A stretch of 64,000 nucleotides of DNA from Bacteroidetes bacterium RIFCSPLOWO2_12_FULL_37_12 (GCA_001769655.1 MEPC01000004.1:1-64000); one strand, 5' to 3'; positions 9,731-19,778 are shown, numbered from the stretch's first letter. Made by a program: numbers and translations. The notes: generated by a model not told the origin, from the sequence alone.

Positions 9731-10873
9731 TTACTCTTTCGCCAATTCCTTTGCAATCACCATTTTTTGAATTTCAGACGTACCCTCCCCTATGGTGCAA
9801 AGTTTTGCATCACGATAAAATTTCTCAGCAGGATAATCTTTAGTAAATCCATATCCGCCAAAAATCTGTACTCCTTCTGTAGCCACGCGAACAGCCGTTT
9901 CCGCCGCGTAATATTTTGCCATAGATGATAATTTTGTAACTTTTAAACCGCGGTTTTTAAAATCAGCGGCTTGAAAGGTGAGTAATTTAGCCGCTTCAAT
10001 TTCAGTTGCCATTCCCGCCAGCTTAAAAGAAATACCCTGAAACGAAGATATTGGTTTACCGAATTGATGGCGTTCTTTAGAATAAGCCAACGCCGCTTCA
10101 TAAGCTCCTATGGCAGTTCCTACCGCCAACGATGCTATTGAAATTCTACCTCCATCCAATACCTTCATTGCTTGTATGAACCCCTCCCCTTCTTTACCCA
10201 TAAGATTTTCCGAAGAAACTTCACAATTATTCATGATTAATTCGGTGGTCTCACTGGCACGCATCCCGAGTTTATTTTCTTTTCTCCCACCTGAAAAACC
10301 CTGTGTACCCTTCTCAATGATAAATGCACTCATCCCATGTTTATCGCCTTTCTCACCGGTCCGTGCAATTACAACCGCCACATCCCCCGAGACACCATGC
10401 GTAATAAAATTTTTTGTGCCGTTTAATACATATCCTTTTCCGGATTTTACCGCAGTACAAAGCATGGCACCGGAGTCAGAACCGGTATTTGGCTCAGTTA
10501 ATCCCCAGGCGCCTATCCATTGTCCCGATGCAAGTTTTGGTAAATACTTCTTTTTCTGGGAATCATTGGCAAATTGTAAAATGTGTCCGGTGCATAATGA
10601 ATTATGAGCGGCAAGGGATAATCCCAACGAAGGGTCAATTTTTGACAATTCAACAATGGCTGTAACATATTCCATATAACTCATGCCCGCACCACCGTAT
10701 TCTGCAGGAACCAAAATGCCCATCAATCCTAGTTCTCCTAATTTGCGAAATACTTCCACAGGAAATTTTTGTGCTTCATCCCATTCCATTTTATATGGCT
10801 CGATGTGTTTTTTACCAAAATCACGAATCATGGAGGCAATCATGTTTTGGTTTTCGTTATATGCGAAGTTCAT
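9731..10873 (-). CDS. Acyl-CoA dehydrogenase
   Basis: This full-length 380-residue FAD-dependent acyl-CoA dehydrogenase resembles short-chain/butyryl-CoA enzymes. It carries the FAD-binding AWGLTEPNTGSDSGA segment, the C-terminal FGGYGFTKDYPAEKFYRDAK helix region, and IGEGTSEIQ, in which the first Glu matches the catalytic base of SCAD/MCAD. It catalyses alpha,beta-dehydrogenation of acyl-CoA, passing electrons to ETF. It is monocistronic here, with no other beta-oxidation genes nearby. A well-spaced promoter lies at 10897-10926, giving a 5' leader of about 15-20 nt. Confidence 0.95.
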   Translation of the reverse strand: MNFAYNENQNMIASMIRDFGKKHIEPYKMEWDEAQKFPVEVFRKLGELGLMGILVPAEYGGAGMSYMEYVTAIVELSKIDPSLGLSLAAHNSLCTGHILQFANDSQKKKYLPKLASGQWIGAWGLTEPNTGSDSGAMLCTAVKSGKGYVLNGTKNFITHGVSGDVAVVIARTGEKGDKHGMSAFIIEKGTQGFSGGRKENKLGMRASETTELIMNNCEVSSENLMGKEGEGFIQAMKVLDGGRISIASLAVGTAIGAYEAALAYSKERHQFGKPISSFQGISFKLAGMATEIEAAKLLTFQAADFKNRGLKVTKLSSMAKYYAAETAVRVATEGVQIFGGYGFTKDYPAEKFYRDAKLCTIGEGTSEIQKMVIAKELAKE

Positions 10874-10896
10874 GGTGTTTTTATTTTTGAGTTTGG

Positions 10897-10926
10897 CAAA
10901 GATACAACGGAAGTGTGAGATTGCAA
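10897..10926 (-). promoter_or_regulatory. Bacteroidota-type promoter of the acyl-CoA dehydrogenase gene
   Basis: On the minus strand TATCTTTG (10897-10904) matches the -7 consensus TAnnTTTG. A TTG (10924-10926) lies exactly 19 bp upstream as the -33 element. Transcription should begin near 10890, just ahead of the ATG at 10873. Confidence 0.6.
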
Positions 10927-11080
10927 AGGGGTATTAGTAACGTTTTAGTGTATTGTGTACTTAAATTACGATTTTTTATAATCTATCTGATAAAAATCAT
11001 TGCAGTTTATTTTAAATGTAATACTTTTGTGTTTTCGTAATTGCTCAGGTGAGTATTATTTCACGCAAATATAATTATGT

Positions 11081-11156
11081 CACGCAAAGGCGCAAAGTAC
11101 GCAGAAAAAAAAATCATTTATGATTTTTTTCTTTGTGATCTTTGCGACTTTGCGTG
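11081..11156. repeat. REP-like long hairpin
   Basis: Arms CACGCAAAGGCGCAAAG (11081-11097) and CTTTGCGACTTTGCGTG (11140-11156) are inverted with one mismatch. The loop holds a second palindrome (AAAAATCAT..ATGATTTTT). It lies in the 373-bp gap between the acyl-CoA dehydrogenase and the next lipoprotein gene, where apart from this hairpin and the promoter I see nothing. Confidence 0.7.
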
Positions 11157-11246
11157 AGTTCTTTTTTATGATGAGTAGTTGCTATTTATGCCTGAACAGT
11201 AACATTTTTTCTTTTAAATTAAATTTAATCCAAAACTACATCAAAA

Positions 11247-12077
11247 ATGAAAACACTATCAAAAAAATTCCCTGTTATATTTTTTATTTTCTTTTTTATC
11301 TTGACAATTTCCTGTAAAAAAGAGGAGGAAAAAAAAGAAGCTCCTGCCATCCCTCCTGCTTCAACTATGCAGTTGGATGCAAGTAGTTTTGATACTACTA
11401 AGAAAATTATGAACGAGCAAATTAATTTACGTGCTTTTCCTTTAACCAAAGCGAATTGGCTACATGCCGCCGGTAATGTGTTAGTTTGGAATGTAGTACT
11501 TACGGTAGGATTAGCAGTTCCTGTAGCATCATTTTACGAATCATTCAATCATACTGCCTCACAAACATCTGACAATGTTTGGGAATGGACTTACGGATTT
11601 AAAGCATTGAACATAGACCATACCGCCAAACTAAGAACTACTTTACAGAGCGATAATACCGTCAAATGGGAGATGTTTATTTCCAAAGCAAATTCATTTA
11701 CAGATTTTCTTTGGTATTCTGGTACATCAGATCTGGCTAATTCCACAGGAACCTGGACTTTAAATGATAATCCTACCAGTAAAAAAGCATTGTTAAGCAT
11801 TACCTGGAACCGGAATACAACTAGTGGCACTGCAGATACAAAATACATGAATATAGTACCAGGAGGCGTTGAAAACGGGGGTTACATTCATTATGGAATT
11901 ACCAGCGATGCCACTTTCAATGCATACTATAAAATATTTAACAAAGGGAAAAATAATCTTACCGATATAAAATGGAATCGTACTACCAAAGTGGGACAGG
12001 TGACGGATTCCATCAAGTTCAAAGATACTCAGTGGCACTGCTGGGATGCTCAGTTGAATGATGCGGTGTGTAATTAA
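11247..12077 (+). CDS. Lipoprotein of unknown function
   Basis: This 276-residue protein has a signal peptide and lipobox (LTISC) followed by a charged KKEEEKKE linker, as in many Bacteroidota surface lipoproteins. The rest is rich in Trp, Thr and Asn (NVWEWTYGF, WNRNTTSGT, TKVGQVTD) and looks like an extracellular beta-rich domain. I recognise no family. It is followed after 27 bp by another lipoprotein gene in the same orientation, so the two may be cotranscribed. Confidence 0.8.
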   Translation: MKTLSKKFPVIFFIFFFILTISCKKEEEKKEAPAIPPASTMQLDASSFDTTKKIMNEQINLRAFPLTKANWLHAAGNVLVWNVVLTVGLAVPVASFYESFNHTASQTSDNVWEWTYGFKALNIDHTAKLRTTLQSDNTVKWEMFISKANSFTDFLWYSGTSDLANSTGTWTLNDNPTSKKALLSITWNRNTTSGTADTKYMNIVPGGVENGGYIHYGITSDATFNAYYKIFNKGKNNLTDIKWNRTTKVGQVTDSIKFKDTQWHCWDAQLNDAVCN

Positions 12078-12104
12078 TATTCACTTTAATTTGTCCGGAT
12101 AATA

Positions 12105-13244
12105 ATGAATAAAAAAAATATTATTTTATCTGCATCTCTTGCATTTATCTGCATTTCTTCCTCATGTAAAAAGGAAACCTTAGACCAAAATACGACCACT
12201 CCGGTTATTAAAGGTTGTATGGATAAAAATGCCATAAACTATAATTCTTCCGCAACAGTTGCTGATTCCTGCATCTATAAAAATGAAACCTTTGTAGCGG
12301 CGGGTGATCAGCAAAATCAAATGATGTCTGAATCTATGTATATGGTAGCGAATGTTGATAATAATATCAGCCCTACGGATGGAGGAAGAATGGGAAAATC
12401 CTATATGAGTGCCACTAACCCCTGCTTGTTCGTTGACCGTTCTCAAATAGTAAATAAAATATTGTATTTACATTTTGGTTTCGATCAGAACACACAAACT
12501 TATTCCGATTGTATATGCCCGGACAGTATTACAAGAAGAGGAAAATTGAAAATTTTGTTTTCAGGATTTCCTTTTGAGATTGGAACCAAGCTTACCATTT
12601 CTACCGAAAATTATTTTGTTAATAATCAGAAACTTGATTTATCGTTAGGGATTGTAAATAATGACACAAAAGCATTTGACAGAACATTAACTATTTCTGG
12701 TTCCTATTCCAAGGATTCATTATCAAATTCCGGTGCTTTTTATCTGACAGATGGAACCTTGCTTACCGCACTTAAAGGAGAGTTGAATCTTAAGACAAAA
12801 TCATTGAATATACAAACCCTAACCGACCGGAGCGACGATGAACTAACTATAAATGGTTGGGGAGATGGCTGGGTTAAAGAATTAGAATATTTTAATTTGA
12901 AAGCCACTAATATGTTATTGCAGGGAGGATGTTATTATTTGACCAGTGGTATCACCGAACTAAAAACTGCCCTTTACGGATTTCCTATAACTGTAAAAGT
13001 TGATTATGACCCTAAAGCGAACACGAGCGAATGTACAGCCACTATAGCGAATGCAGGACAATCGCCTTGTGATAGCATTGCTTATGTTAAGGTTGATAAT
13101 ACTCAAATGACTACTGTTTGTGAAATCTGCAACAAAATGGGAAATACAAGTAATTCGTTTACCTATGTATATAATGGTCAAACCGTCACGTTAAATTGTT
13201 CTGCCTGTAATGACGTGGGTTGTATTTATACAGGACCTAAATAA
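12105..13244 (+). CDS. Cys-rich lipoprotein of unknown function
   Basis: This 379-residue protein has a signal peptide with lipobox (ISSSC) followed by KKET. An early GCMDKNAINYNSSATVADSC segment is a short Cys-bounded motif common after the lipobox in Bacteroidota lipoproteins. The C-terminus has paired cysteines (CEICNKMGN, CSACNDVGC), suggesting a small disulfide or metal-binding knot. The middle is beta-rich. It probably forms a unit with the preceding lipoprotein gene; the role is unknown. Confidence 0.8.
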   Translation: MNKKNIILSASLAFICISSSCKKETLDQNTTTPVIKGCMDKNAINYNSSATVADSCIYKNETFVAAGDQQNQMMSESMYMVANVDNNISPTDGGRMGKSYMSATNPCLFVDRSQIVNKILYLHFGFDQNTQTYSDCICPDSITRRGKLKILFSGFPFEIGTKLTISTENYFVNNQKLDLSLGIVNNDTKAFDRTLTISGSYSKDSLSNSGAFYLTDGTLLTALKGELNLKTKSLNIQTLTDRSDDELTINGWGDGWVKELEYFNLKATNMLLQGGCYYLTSGITELKTALYGFPITVKVDYDPKANTSECTATIANAGQSPCDSIAYVKVDNTQMTTVCEICNKMGNTSNSFTYVYNGQTVTLNCSACNDVGCIYTGPK

Positions 13245-13250
13245 TTATCA

Positions 13251-13349
13251 GTAATACGGTTGTAATACGATGGTAATTCAGTGGTGATACAGTAGTAATA
13301 CAGTTGTAATGCGGTTGTAATACAATGGTAATTCAGTTGTAATTATACT
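13251..13349. repeat. 11-bp tandem repeat array, nine units
   Basis: Nine degenerate 11-bp units of the form GTAATNCRRTG/T follow one another without gaps (GTAATACGGTT, GTAATACGATG, GTAATTCAGTG and so on), starting 6 bp after the preceding stop codon. The length is exactly 11 x 9. There is no palindromic structure and no reading frame of note. Confidence 0.75.
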
Positions 13350-13577
13350 GTAAACTAAGCAAATTTCAGCAAAAATCTATATAACCATTTAACCATATAA
13401 CAATCTTCCAGGGTAAACGAAAAGTTATACCGATTGCAGTATAAGTAGTAATACTATAGATACTTCGTCTATTAATTTAATCAATACACAATTTTATGGG
13501 GATTACTTACGTTTAATATATACAGGGTAGGTGTAACTTTGAACCCTGTTTAGCGTATTAAAGCGAATATAAAATTT
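13350..13577. other. Intergenic stretch without recognisable content
   Basis: Together with the 11-bp array this makes a gene-free gap of 333 bp. It is AT-rich; I see no hairpin, promoter pair or decayed gene in it. Confidence 0.5.
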
Positions 13578-13751
13578 ATGGACTCCGAGCTAAAAACCCG
13601 CAAAAAACTTTTATCCAAGGTAAAAGAATTTTTTACCAAATTCATTTACTCTCCTCCTCAATATTTTCATTCCGGTGATTATATTCCTACTTATAAGAAA
13701 AACTGCAACGGGGAAATTGAAAAAATTTTTATAAAAAATCTGGAGGTCTGA
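13578..13751 (+). CDS. Short hypothetical protein (57 residues)
   Basis: The frame starts at an ATG (MDSELKTRKKLLSKVKEFF) and ends before the strong promoter at 13791. The composition is basic, with Lys-rich helices and a YSPPQYFHSGDYIPTYKK middle. It may be a real small protein or the N-terminal stub of a lost gene. No family is recognised and no promoter is evident. Confidence 0.35.
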   Translation: MDSELKTRKKLLSKVKEFFTKFIYSPPQYFHSGDYIPTYKKNCNGEIEKIFIKNLEV

Positions 13752-13790
13752 TTACATGGAAATTTCTTTCTACTAAGAAAAAATTACATT

Positions 13791-13820
13791 TTGTTCTAAT
13801 TCCCAAAAATGGTATATTTG
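13791..13820 (+). promoter_or_regulatory. Bacteroidota-type promoter ahead of small ORF and PKD protein
   Basis: A TTG at 13791-13793 is separated by exactly 19 bp from TATATTTG (13813-13820), matching TTG-N19-TAnnTTTG. The predicted start near 13826 would give a leader of about 55 nt to the ORF at 13881 and could also serve the T9SS protein gene at 14132. Confidence 0.6.
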
Positions 13821-13880
13821 TGCGATTAACAAAAACATTTATAATGTTAGATAATAAAAATAAGAATTAGCTAATTTATT

Positions 13881-14084
13881 ATGAGCGTAATTATTGCCAA
13901 AATACAAAATAAAAGTATTCTAAATACTGTAAAGCAAATTTTAAGTGTTTTTACAAAAGACATTTCGGTTATGAATAATGAAGAATACAGAGATTCTAAA
14001 TTGTCAGAATTGCTGGATGAAGGAAGAAAAAGCAGAATAGTATCACCAATAAAATCAGAATCTTGGTGTAAAAAAAACCTTTAA
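13881..14084 (+). CDS. Small hypothetical protein
   Basis: This 67-residue protein begins MSVIIAKIQNKSILNTVKQI and ends in a polar stretch containing NNEEYRDSKLSELLDEGRKS. The layout of a short N-terminal beta/alpha part and a D.K...L..G tail recalls small Bacteroidota antitoxin-like proteins, but no toxin gene lies beside it. A good promoter 60 bp upstream supports expression. The next gene begins 47 bp downstream. Function unknown. Confidence 0.5.
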   Translation: MSVIIAKIQNKSILNTVKQILSVFTKDISVMNNEEYRDSKLSELLDEGRKSRIVSPIKSESWCKKNL

Positions 14085-14131
14085 TTTAATCATCCTTTAA
14101 CATTTTAACTATTTTTCAACAACATAGAATC

Positions 14132-16990
14132 ATGAAAAAACTTCTCCTTTCAACCATCGCATTAGTATTCTCAGTCCATACATTCGGTCAGGGATACCAA
14201 TATGAATCCTCAAACTATGCCAATCCCAATGACACCTTTACCGTAAGCGCCGGGAATACAGCCACTCTTTTTTTAACAAATGCCGATACCACCGGAGAAA
14301 ATATTGCCTGGGATTTCTCAAAGATTTCTCCTATTACCCAGAAGCCATTCTTTTATGATGACCCAATGTTACTGAGTGGATATAAAGATCAATACGCCAA
14401 TCAAGTTTGTAAAGTATCAACATGCCAAACCAATTGCCTGTTTACATGTGCGACTGTTTATAATCCATTCACTAAACCTACAGAATACGCGACCTGCGTG
14501 GATACTTGTAAAAAAGGTTGTAAAACCGAATGTGATAATGATTGGCTGGCACTCACTAACCTTGCAAAGCCCTTATTAGATAGCATTTATACACCCGTCG
14601 GCATAGCGATTACTGACTTCTATCAATTTTTAGAAAATGATAACTCTTCACTCAAAAATACTGCAGTCGCTAATACCGTTGTTGCTTTTGGACTTGAAGT
14701 TCCCATGTTGGTGCGTTATGATAATCCAGATGTCATTTACTCCTATCCTGTGACTTTTGGTAAGAAGGATTCTTCCACAAGTAGTTTCAAATATGATGTG
14801 GAGACAGCGACTTATGGTCTTGTACCATTTGTATGGAAACACTGGCAAAAAAGAAATAATGAAGTGGTTGGATGGGGAAAAATTAAAACCCCTTTTGGTG
14901 AATACGACAGTACTTATAAAGTCAGATCCCTGATTTATAGCGTGGATACTGTTTTTGCGGCTCAGGATACATTCTCTTATGGAACAACCCTTGGTCTTTC
15001 TGCCGAGCAGTTTCCTGACTCAGTCATAGAATATACTTGGCTCAGCGTTCGCTCCGGCTATCCTGTTGTGAGAATCAAATCCATGTACAATTTAGGGATT
15101 GAAGTTCCTATAACTCTTGAATATCTTGATTCAACCAGATGTTTTACACCGGTGCCTGTTTTTATTCCTAATCCACCATTAGCATATCAAAACGAAAATG
15201 ATTCTGCACACATCCAATTTTATTCTATCCCAGTTAATACTGACTCCCTGCATTGGGATTTCGGTGACCCCGCCAGCGGTGTAGAAAATATTTCAGATAA
15301 ATGGAATCCTATACATTATTACACTACAAAAGGTACTTTTCAGGTTCAACTCGTTACTTGTAACACCTTGTGTGACACTTGTACTACATTGAAAATTCCG
15401 GTGAAGGTTACGGATTCTACAGAAGTGATGGCGGACTTTAATTACAAAGCCGCATTTCCTTGTCTGGGCGATTCTGTAAGATTTACTAATATTTCTCAAA
15501 GGTCTATTGCGTGGGAATGGAGCTTTGATGACGGTACACCTATTAGTACTTTAAGAAACCCAGCTCATCTCTTCAGTGACACAGGAGCATACAACGTCAG
15601 ATTAGTTGCATGGGACTCTACTATGACAATGACGGATACCTTGATTAAAACAGTGACAGTAAATCCAAAACCGGTTCCTGATTTTTCAATTGGTGATTCC
15701 ATTACACATAAAAACATTTTGTTAACAAATCTTTCCACGAATACGGTAGAAAATTCCTTTTATTTCTGGACAATTCTGCCAAATCTTCTGGGGGGTGCTG
15801 TGCCTACCAAATATAGTGGTACTGAAAAAGATGCTGTTTTTAATTTTGACAAAGCTGGGAAAGCATCTGTTTCACTCATGGTTACAAACACATTGGGCTG
15901 TTCGGCAATAAAAACTAAAAAAGTCACTATTAAAGAATGTTTACAAGCAATTATAACATCTTCTGCCACTTCTGTTTGTTCTGGAGAGACAGTTACCTTT
16001 AAAAATGAATCTTTTTCAGATTTTAATAATCCCATTTTATATTATTGGTTAAAAGACGGAGTTAACGTTCCCATGGTTACTGACAGTGCTTATACAATGA
16101 ATGCGGCACCAGGTACTTCAGCTAAGTACGTATTCCAACTTGTTGGAGATAATGGGATGTGTATAGACACAGGAACGGTCGTCATTAACGTGAAAAAAAC
16201 GTTAAAGCTTAATGCCGGCAGTGACACTACACTTTGCATTGGTGACAGTGTACAACTGAGCGCTTCCGGTGGTCCTATAACTTTCCCCAAATATCGGTGG
16301 GAACCCGTACAAGGATTGAGTTGTGTGGATTGTGCTAAACCTTATGCCAAACCGACCGATAGTATGATGTATGTACTTACCCTTTCAGTATTACCGGTGA
16401 ATACTTGTTATATGTGGGATTCGATGAGGGTAAACGTGAATTACGGTGCGCCTGTGGCTGATATTGAATGGGAATTTTATCAAATTTCATCTGATAGTGC
16501 TATCGTAATAGTTAAAAACATTTCAAAAAACGGTGGCTCAAGTCACTGGATATTTATGGATGGAAAAGAATCTTTTGAAAAAAATACATTGGATACGTTT
16601 AGCTGCTGGGTTTTAACAAACGTAAAACTTATTGTTAAAAATAGTTGTGGCACTGACTCTATTTCTGAAACCTATGATGTTATTTGTGAAGGCATTTCTG
16701 AAAATTTTAGTTTACGTAGTAGTAATTTATCAGAAATTAATATTTTCCCAAATCCATTCTCTGATTATTTAACTGTGAATACAAATTCCAAATTAGCAAA
16801 CGGGGTTAAATTAGAATTGATTGACAAATTCGGCAGAATTGTTTTAGTTGAAAATAAAAATCAATCTGGAAATCTGAATGGGTTTAATGTATCTAATGCA
16901 ACAGTTAAAACGCTTTCACCGGGAATTTATTTACTTAGAATTACTACAGATGGCGTTAGCAAATGGGGCAAGGTGGTTAAGATGGAGTAA
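14132..16990 (+). CDS. PKD-domain surface protein with T9SS sorting domain
   Basis: This 952-residue protein carries a signal peptide (cleavage near HTFGQG) and a Cys-rich insert around 90-135 (TCQTNC, CVDTCKKGCKTEC). At least two PKD domains follow (DFGDPAS near 375 and WEWSFDDG near 460), then Ig-like modules including a gliding-protein-like CSGETVTF repeat. The C-terminus from about 868 is a type A T9SS sorting domain (NIFPNPFSDYL ... GIYLLRITTDG). It is expected to cross the outer membrane through T9SS and be attached or released, with PKD domains as stalks or glycan/protein contacts. The Cys-rich insert is unusual. Its ligand is unknown. Confidence 0.88.
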   Translation: MKKLLLSTIALVFSVHTFGQGYQYESSNYANPNDTFTVSAGNTATLFLTNADTTGENIAWDFSKISPITQKPFFYDDPMLLSGYKDQYANQVCKVSTCQTNCLFTCATVYNPFTKPTEYATCVDTCKKGCKTECDNDWLALTNLAKPLLDSIYTPVGIAITDFYQFLENDNSSLKNTAVANTVVAFGLEVPMLVRYDNPDVIYSYPVTFGKKDSSTSSFKYDVETATYGLVPFVWKHWQKRNNEVVGWGKIKTPFGEYDSTYKVRSLIYSVDTVFAAQDTFSYGTTLGLSAEQFPDSVIEYTWLSVRSGYPVVRIKSMYNLGIEVPITLEYLDSTRCFTPVPVFIPNPPLAYQNENDSAHIQFYSIPVNTDSLHWDFGDPASGVENISDKWNPIHYYTTKGTFQVQLVTCNTLCDTCTTLKIPVKVTDSTEVMADFNYKAAFPCLGDSVRFTNISQRSIAWEWSFDDGTPISTLRNPAHLFSDTGAYNVRLVAWDSTMTMTDTLIKTVTVNPKPVPDFSIGDSITHKNILLTNLSTNTVENSFYFWTILPNLLGGAVPTKYSGTEKDAVFNFDKAGKASVSLMVTNTLGCSAIKTKKVTIKECLQAIITSSATSVCSGETVTFKNESFSDFNNPILYYWLKDGVNVPMVTDSAYTMNAAPGTSAKYVFQLVGDNGMCIDTGTVVINVKKTLKLNAGSDTTLCIGDSVQLSASGGPITFPKYRWEPVQGLSCVDCAKPYAKPTDSMMYVLTLSVLPVNTCYMWDSMRVNVNYGAPVADIEWEFYQISSDSAIVIVKNISKNGGSSHWIFMDGKESFEKNTLDTFSCWVLTNVKLIVKNSCGTDSISETYDVICEGISENFSLRSSNLSEINIFPNPFSDYLTVNTNSKLANGVKLELIDKFGRIVLVENKNQSGNLNGFNVSNATVKTLSPGIYLLRITTDGVSKWGKVVKME

Positions 16991-17000
16991 AAAATGTATT

Positions 17001-17028
17001 GTAGAAACACGGTGCAACGTGTTTCTAC
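17001..17028. terminator. Hairpin between convergent genes
   Basis: GTAGAAACACG (17001-17011) and CGTGTTTCTAC (17018-17028) form a perfect 11-bp stem with a 6-nt loop. It lies between the stops of two convergent genes and may act as a bidirectional terminator. Its sequence looks like a dispersed REP-type repeat. Confidence 0.55.
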
Positions 17029-17030
17029 CC

Positions 17031-19778
17031 CTACCCTATCGCTTTTTCCAAAACTGCATTTTGCCTGAAATTATGCTGTTTGATAGATCCGCTAGCAGGA
17101 CTGGCACTTCGTGGAGAAGCTATAAATTTTACTGATAGATCCCTAAGTTGCCTTTCCACATAATAACCAGCTCCCATATTTTCCGGTTCTTCCTGCACCC
17201 ATAAAAATTCTTTTGCCTTTTTGAATTTACTAACTTCAAGTTTTAATTGTGTCACAGGAAAGGGGTATAACTGTTCAATACGTATTATTGCAATAGTATT
17301 CTTTTTCGATTCTTCCAATTTTTTGAGAAGGTCATAATAAATTTTTCCTGTACAAAAAATAATTCTATTTACTTTTTCAGGTTCGGTCTTAGTGTCACTA
17401 ATAATTTCACAGAATCTATTGTTTGTCAATTCATTCACCGGAGAAACACATAAAGGGTGTCGTAATAAACTTTTTGGAGTAAAAACGATCAGTGGTTTCC
17501 GGAAAGGAAATTTAAGTTGGCGTCTTAAAAGATGAAACATATTTGCCGGAGTAGTGGGATAAGCAACAATCATATTTTCTTCCGCGCATAATCCGAGGAA
17601 CCGTTCAATTCTTGCACTGGAATGTTCCGGACCCTGCCCTTCATACCCATGGGGTAAAAACACAACTAATCCGTTCTGGCGATACCATTTATCTTCTGCA
17701 CTGCTTATAAACTGGTCAAACATAATTTGAGCGCCATTGGCAAAGTCACCAAACTGTGCCTCCCAGATTACGAGAAAATCCGGTAATACACTGGCAAAGC
17801 CATATTCAAATCCAAGTACTGCATATTCAGAAAGCAATGAGTTGAATGCCTGAAATTTTCCCTGAGTATCTGATAAATTATTTAAAGGCACGATTTCTTC
17901 TTCGGTATCTTCTGTTTTGATGACAGCATGCCGGTGAGAGAAAGTGCCTCTCTGAACATCCTGACCACTTAATCTTACATGAAAACCCTCATCCATCAAG
18001 CTTGCATACGCAAGAATTTCTGCTAAAGCCCAATCCACTTGTTTTTTATCAAAATATAAAATCTTGCGGTCCTCAAAGATTTTTAAAAGCTTTTTAAAAT
18101 ATTTTTTCCCATCCGGGAGTGTATTGATTTTTTCAGCCAACTTATTTAATTTTTTTTCATCCACTCTTGTGTCAGGGGACTTTTGAAAATCTTCCTCTTT
18201 ACTCTGTCTGAATTTTTCCCAGGGACCTCCTAATTTTTGTTCAGAACTTTTACCGATTTTTCCTGTTTTTACAAGCTCAAAACGTTTTTGCAATTCATTT
18301 TTAAAATCAGCATCTAATTCTTTGATGGTAATATCCGTAAGCATTTTTTCATCAAGTAACTTCTGAAAATAAATATCTCTTGGATTAGGATGTTTGTCAA
18401 TTAAATTATAAAGTAATGGCTGAGTAAATCTTGGTTCATCTCCCTCGTTGTGTCCATATTTTCTGTATCCGAGAATATCAATAAATACATCTCTGTGAAA
18501 TTTCTGCCGGAATTCCATCGCGAGTTTAGTTACGTAGATAACACCTTCCACATCGTCTGCATTTACATGAAATACGGGAGAAAGTGTCACTTTTCCTACA
18601 TCGGTACAATACGTACTGCTCCGTGATTCAGTATAATTGGTGGTAAAGCCAATCTGATTATTCAACACAACATGTATAGTACCACCGGTTTTATACCCAT
18701 CGAGTTGCGACATCTGAATTAATTCATAAACGATGCCTTGTCCTGCCATGGAGGCATCTCCGTGAATGATTATAGCCGCAATTTTATTCTCATTCCCCTG
18801 GTGCTTTGTATCTAATTTAGCCCGTGCCATGCCTGAAACCACCGGATCAACCGTTTCGAGGTGGGAAGCATTGGCGGCTAAACTTAAATGAACTTTTTTT
18901 CCGAAATCGGTAGTAATGTCACTGGAAAAGCCCAGATGATATTTTACATCTCCATCAAAAAGTGATTCCACCATGGAATTGCCCTCAAATTCACAGAAGA
19001 CATCCTCGTAGGTTTTTTGCATAATATTTACAAGCACATTCAAACGCCCACGATGTGCCATTCCAATAATAAAATCTTCTATTCCCAATTCAGCACCATA
19101 TTCAATTACCTCTTCAAGCGCCGGAATAATGGCTTCACAACCCTCAAGTGAAAAACGTTTCTGTCCGGTAAAACGCGTATGAAGAAACTGCTCAAATCCA
19201 ACAGCATGATTAATTTTAGTTAAAATATTCTTTTTTCTGATGGCATCAAAATCCGGAGTGTTTTTGCATACCTCCATTTTTGTTTGCAACCATTTTAAAA
19301 TTTCGGGCGACCTGACATACATAAATTCTGCGCCAATGGTTCTGCAATAAGTAATTTCAAGGTGAGAAATAATATTTTCAAGTGTAGCGGGTCCGATCCC
19401 GATTTGTGTACCTGCCTGAAATACCATCTCTAAATCCTGAACAGTCAACCCAAAATTTTCAAGGGTTAAAAGAGGACTGTACTTTCTTCTTTCCCTGATG
19501 GGGTTGGTTTTTGCAAAAAGATGACCTCTAGTACGATATCCCTGTATCAGATTGATTACTTTAAATTCTTTTGCAAATATTTCATCGTTCTTTATATCTC
19601 CATTCAGTTGAGTTTTAGTTTCATCCTGAAATTCATTAAAAGTATATTTTGCAAATTCAAAACCTTCAAAAAATTTTCTCCATGTCAGTTCAACTGAATC
19701 GGGATTTTGAAGATATTGGTCGTACAGATTGAGAATGGCAGAAACGTCTGCATTGCTCAGGTAAGATATTTTGTCCAT
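17031..19778 (-). CDS. sucA: 2-oxoglutarate dehydrogenase E1 component
   Basis: This 915-residue protein is of normal length for OdhA/SucA. It opens with the N-terminal helix that binds E2 (LSNADVSAILNLYDQYL and a few more residues). The thiamine diphosphate site is seen in HGDASMAGQGIVYE with VLNNQIGFTT downstream, and active-site histidines occur in GMAHRGRLNVL and NASHLETVDP. It decarboxylates 2-oxoglutarate and hands the succinyl group to the lipoyl domain of E2 in the TCA cycle. No E2 gene (sucB) is adjacent in this window. The upstream region is filled by a GGGTATA array, so the promoter is unclear. Confidence 0.97.
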   Translation of the reverse strand: MDKISYLSNADVSAILNLYDQYLQNPDSVELTWRKFFEGFEFAKYTFNEFQDETKTQLNGDIKNDEIFAKEFKVINLIQGYRTRGHLFAKTNPIRERRKYSPLLTLENFGLTVQDLEMVFQAGTQIGIGPATLENIISHLEITYCRTIGAEFMYVRSPEILKWLQTKMEVCKNTPDFDAIRKKNILTKINHAVGFEQFLHTRFTGQKRFSLEGCEAIIPALEEVIEYGAELGIEDFIIGMAHRGRLNVLVNIMQKTYEDVFCEFEGNSMVESLFDGDVKYHLGFSSDITTDFGKKVHLSLAANASHLETVDPVVSGMARAKLDTKHQGNENKIAAIIIHGDASMAGQGIVYELIQMSQLDGYKTGGTIHVVLNNQIGFTTNYTESRSSTYCTDVGKVTLSPVFHVNADDVEGVIYVTKLAMEFRQKFHRDVFIDILGYRKYGHNEGDEPRFTQPLLYNLIDKHPNPRDIYFQKLLDEKMLTDITIKELDADFKNELQKRFELVKTGKIGKSSEQKLGGPWEKFRQSKEEDFQKSPDTRVDEKKLNKLAEKINTLPDGKKYFKKLLKIFEDRKILYFDKKQVDWALAEILAYASLMDEGFHVRLSGQDVQRGTFSHRHAVIKTEDTEEEIVPLNNLSDTQGKFQAFNSLLSEYAVLGFEYGFASVLPDFLVIWEAQFGDFANGAQIMFDQFISSAEDKWYRQNGLVVFLPHGYEGQGPEHSSARIERFLGLCAEENMIVAYPTTPANMFHLLRRQLKFPFRKPLIVFTPKSLLRHPLCVSPVNELTNNRFCEIISDTKTEPEKVNRIIFCTGKIYYDLLKKLEESKKNTIAIIRIEQLYPFPVTQLKLEVSKFKKAKEFLWVQEEPENMGAGYYVERQLRDLSVKFIASPRSASPASGSIKQHNFRQNAVLEKAIG

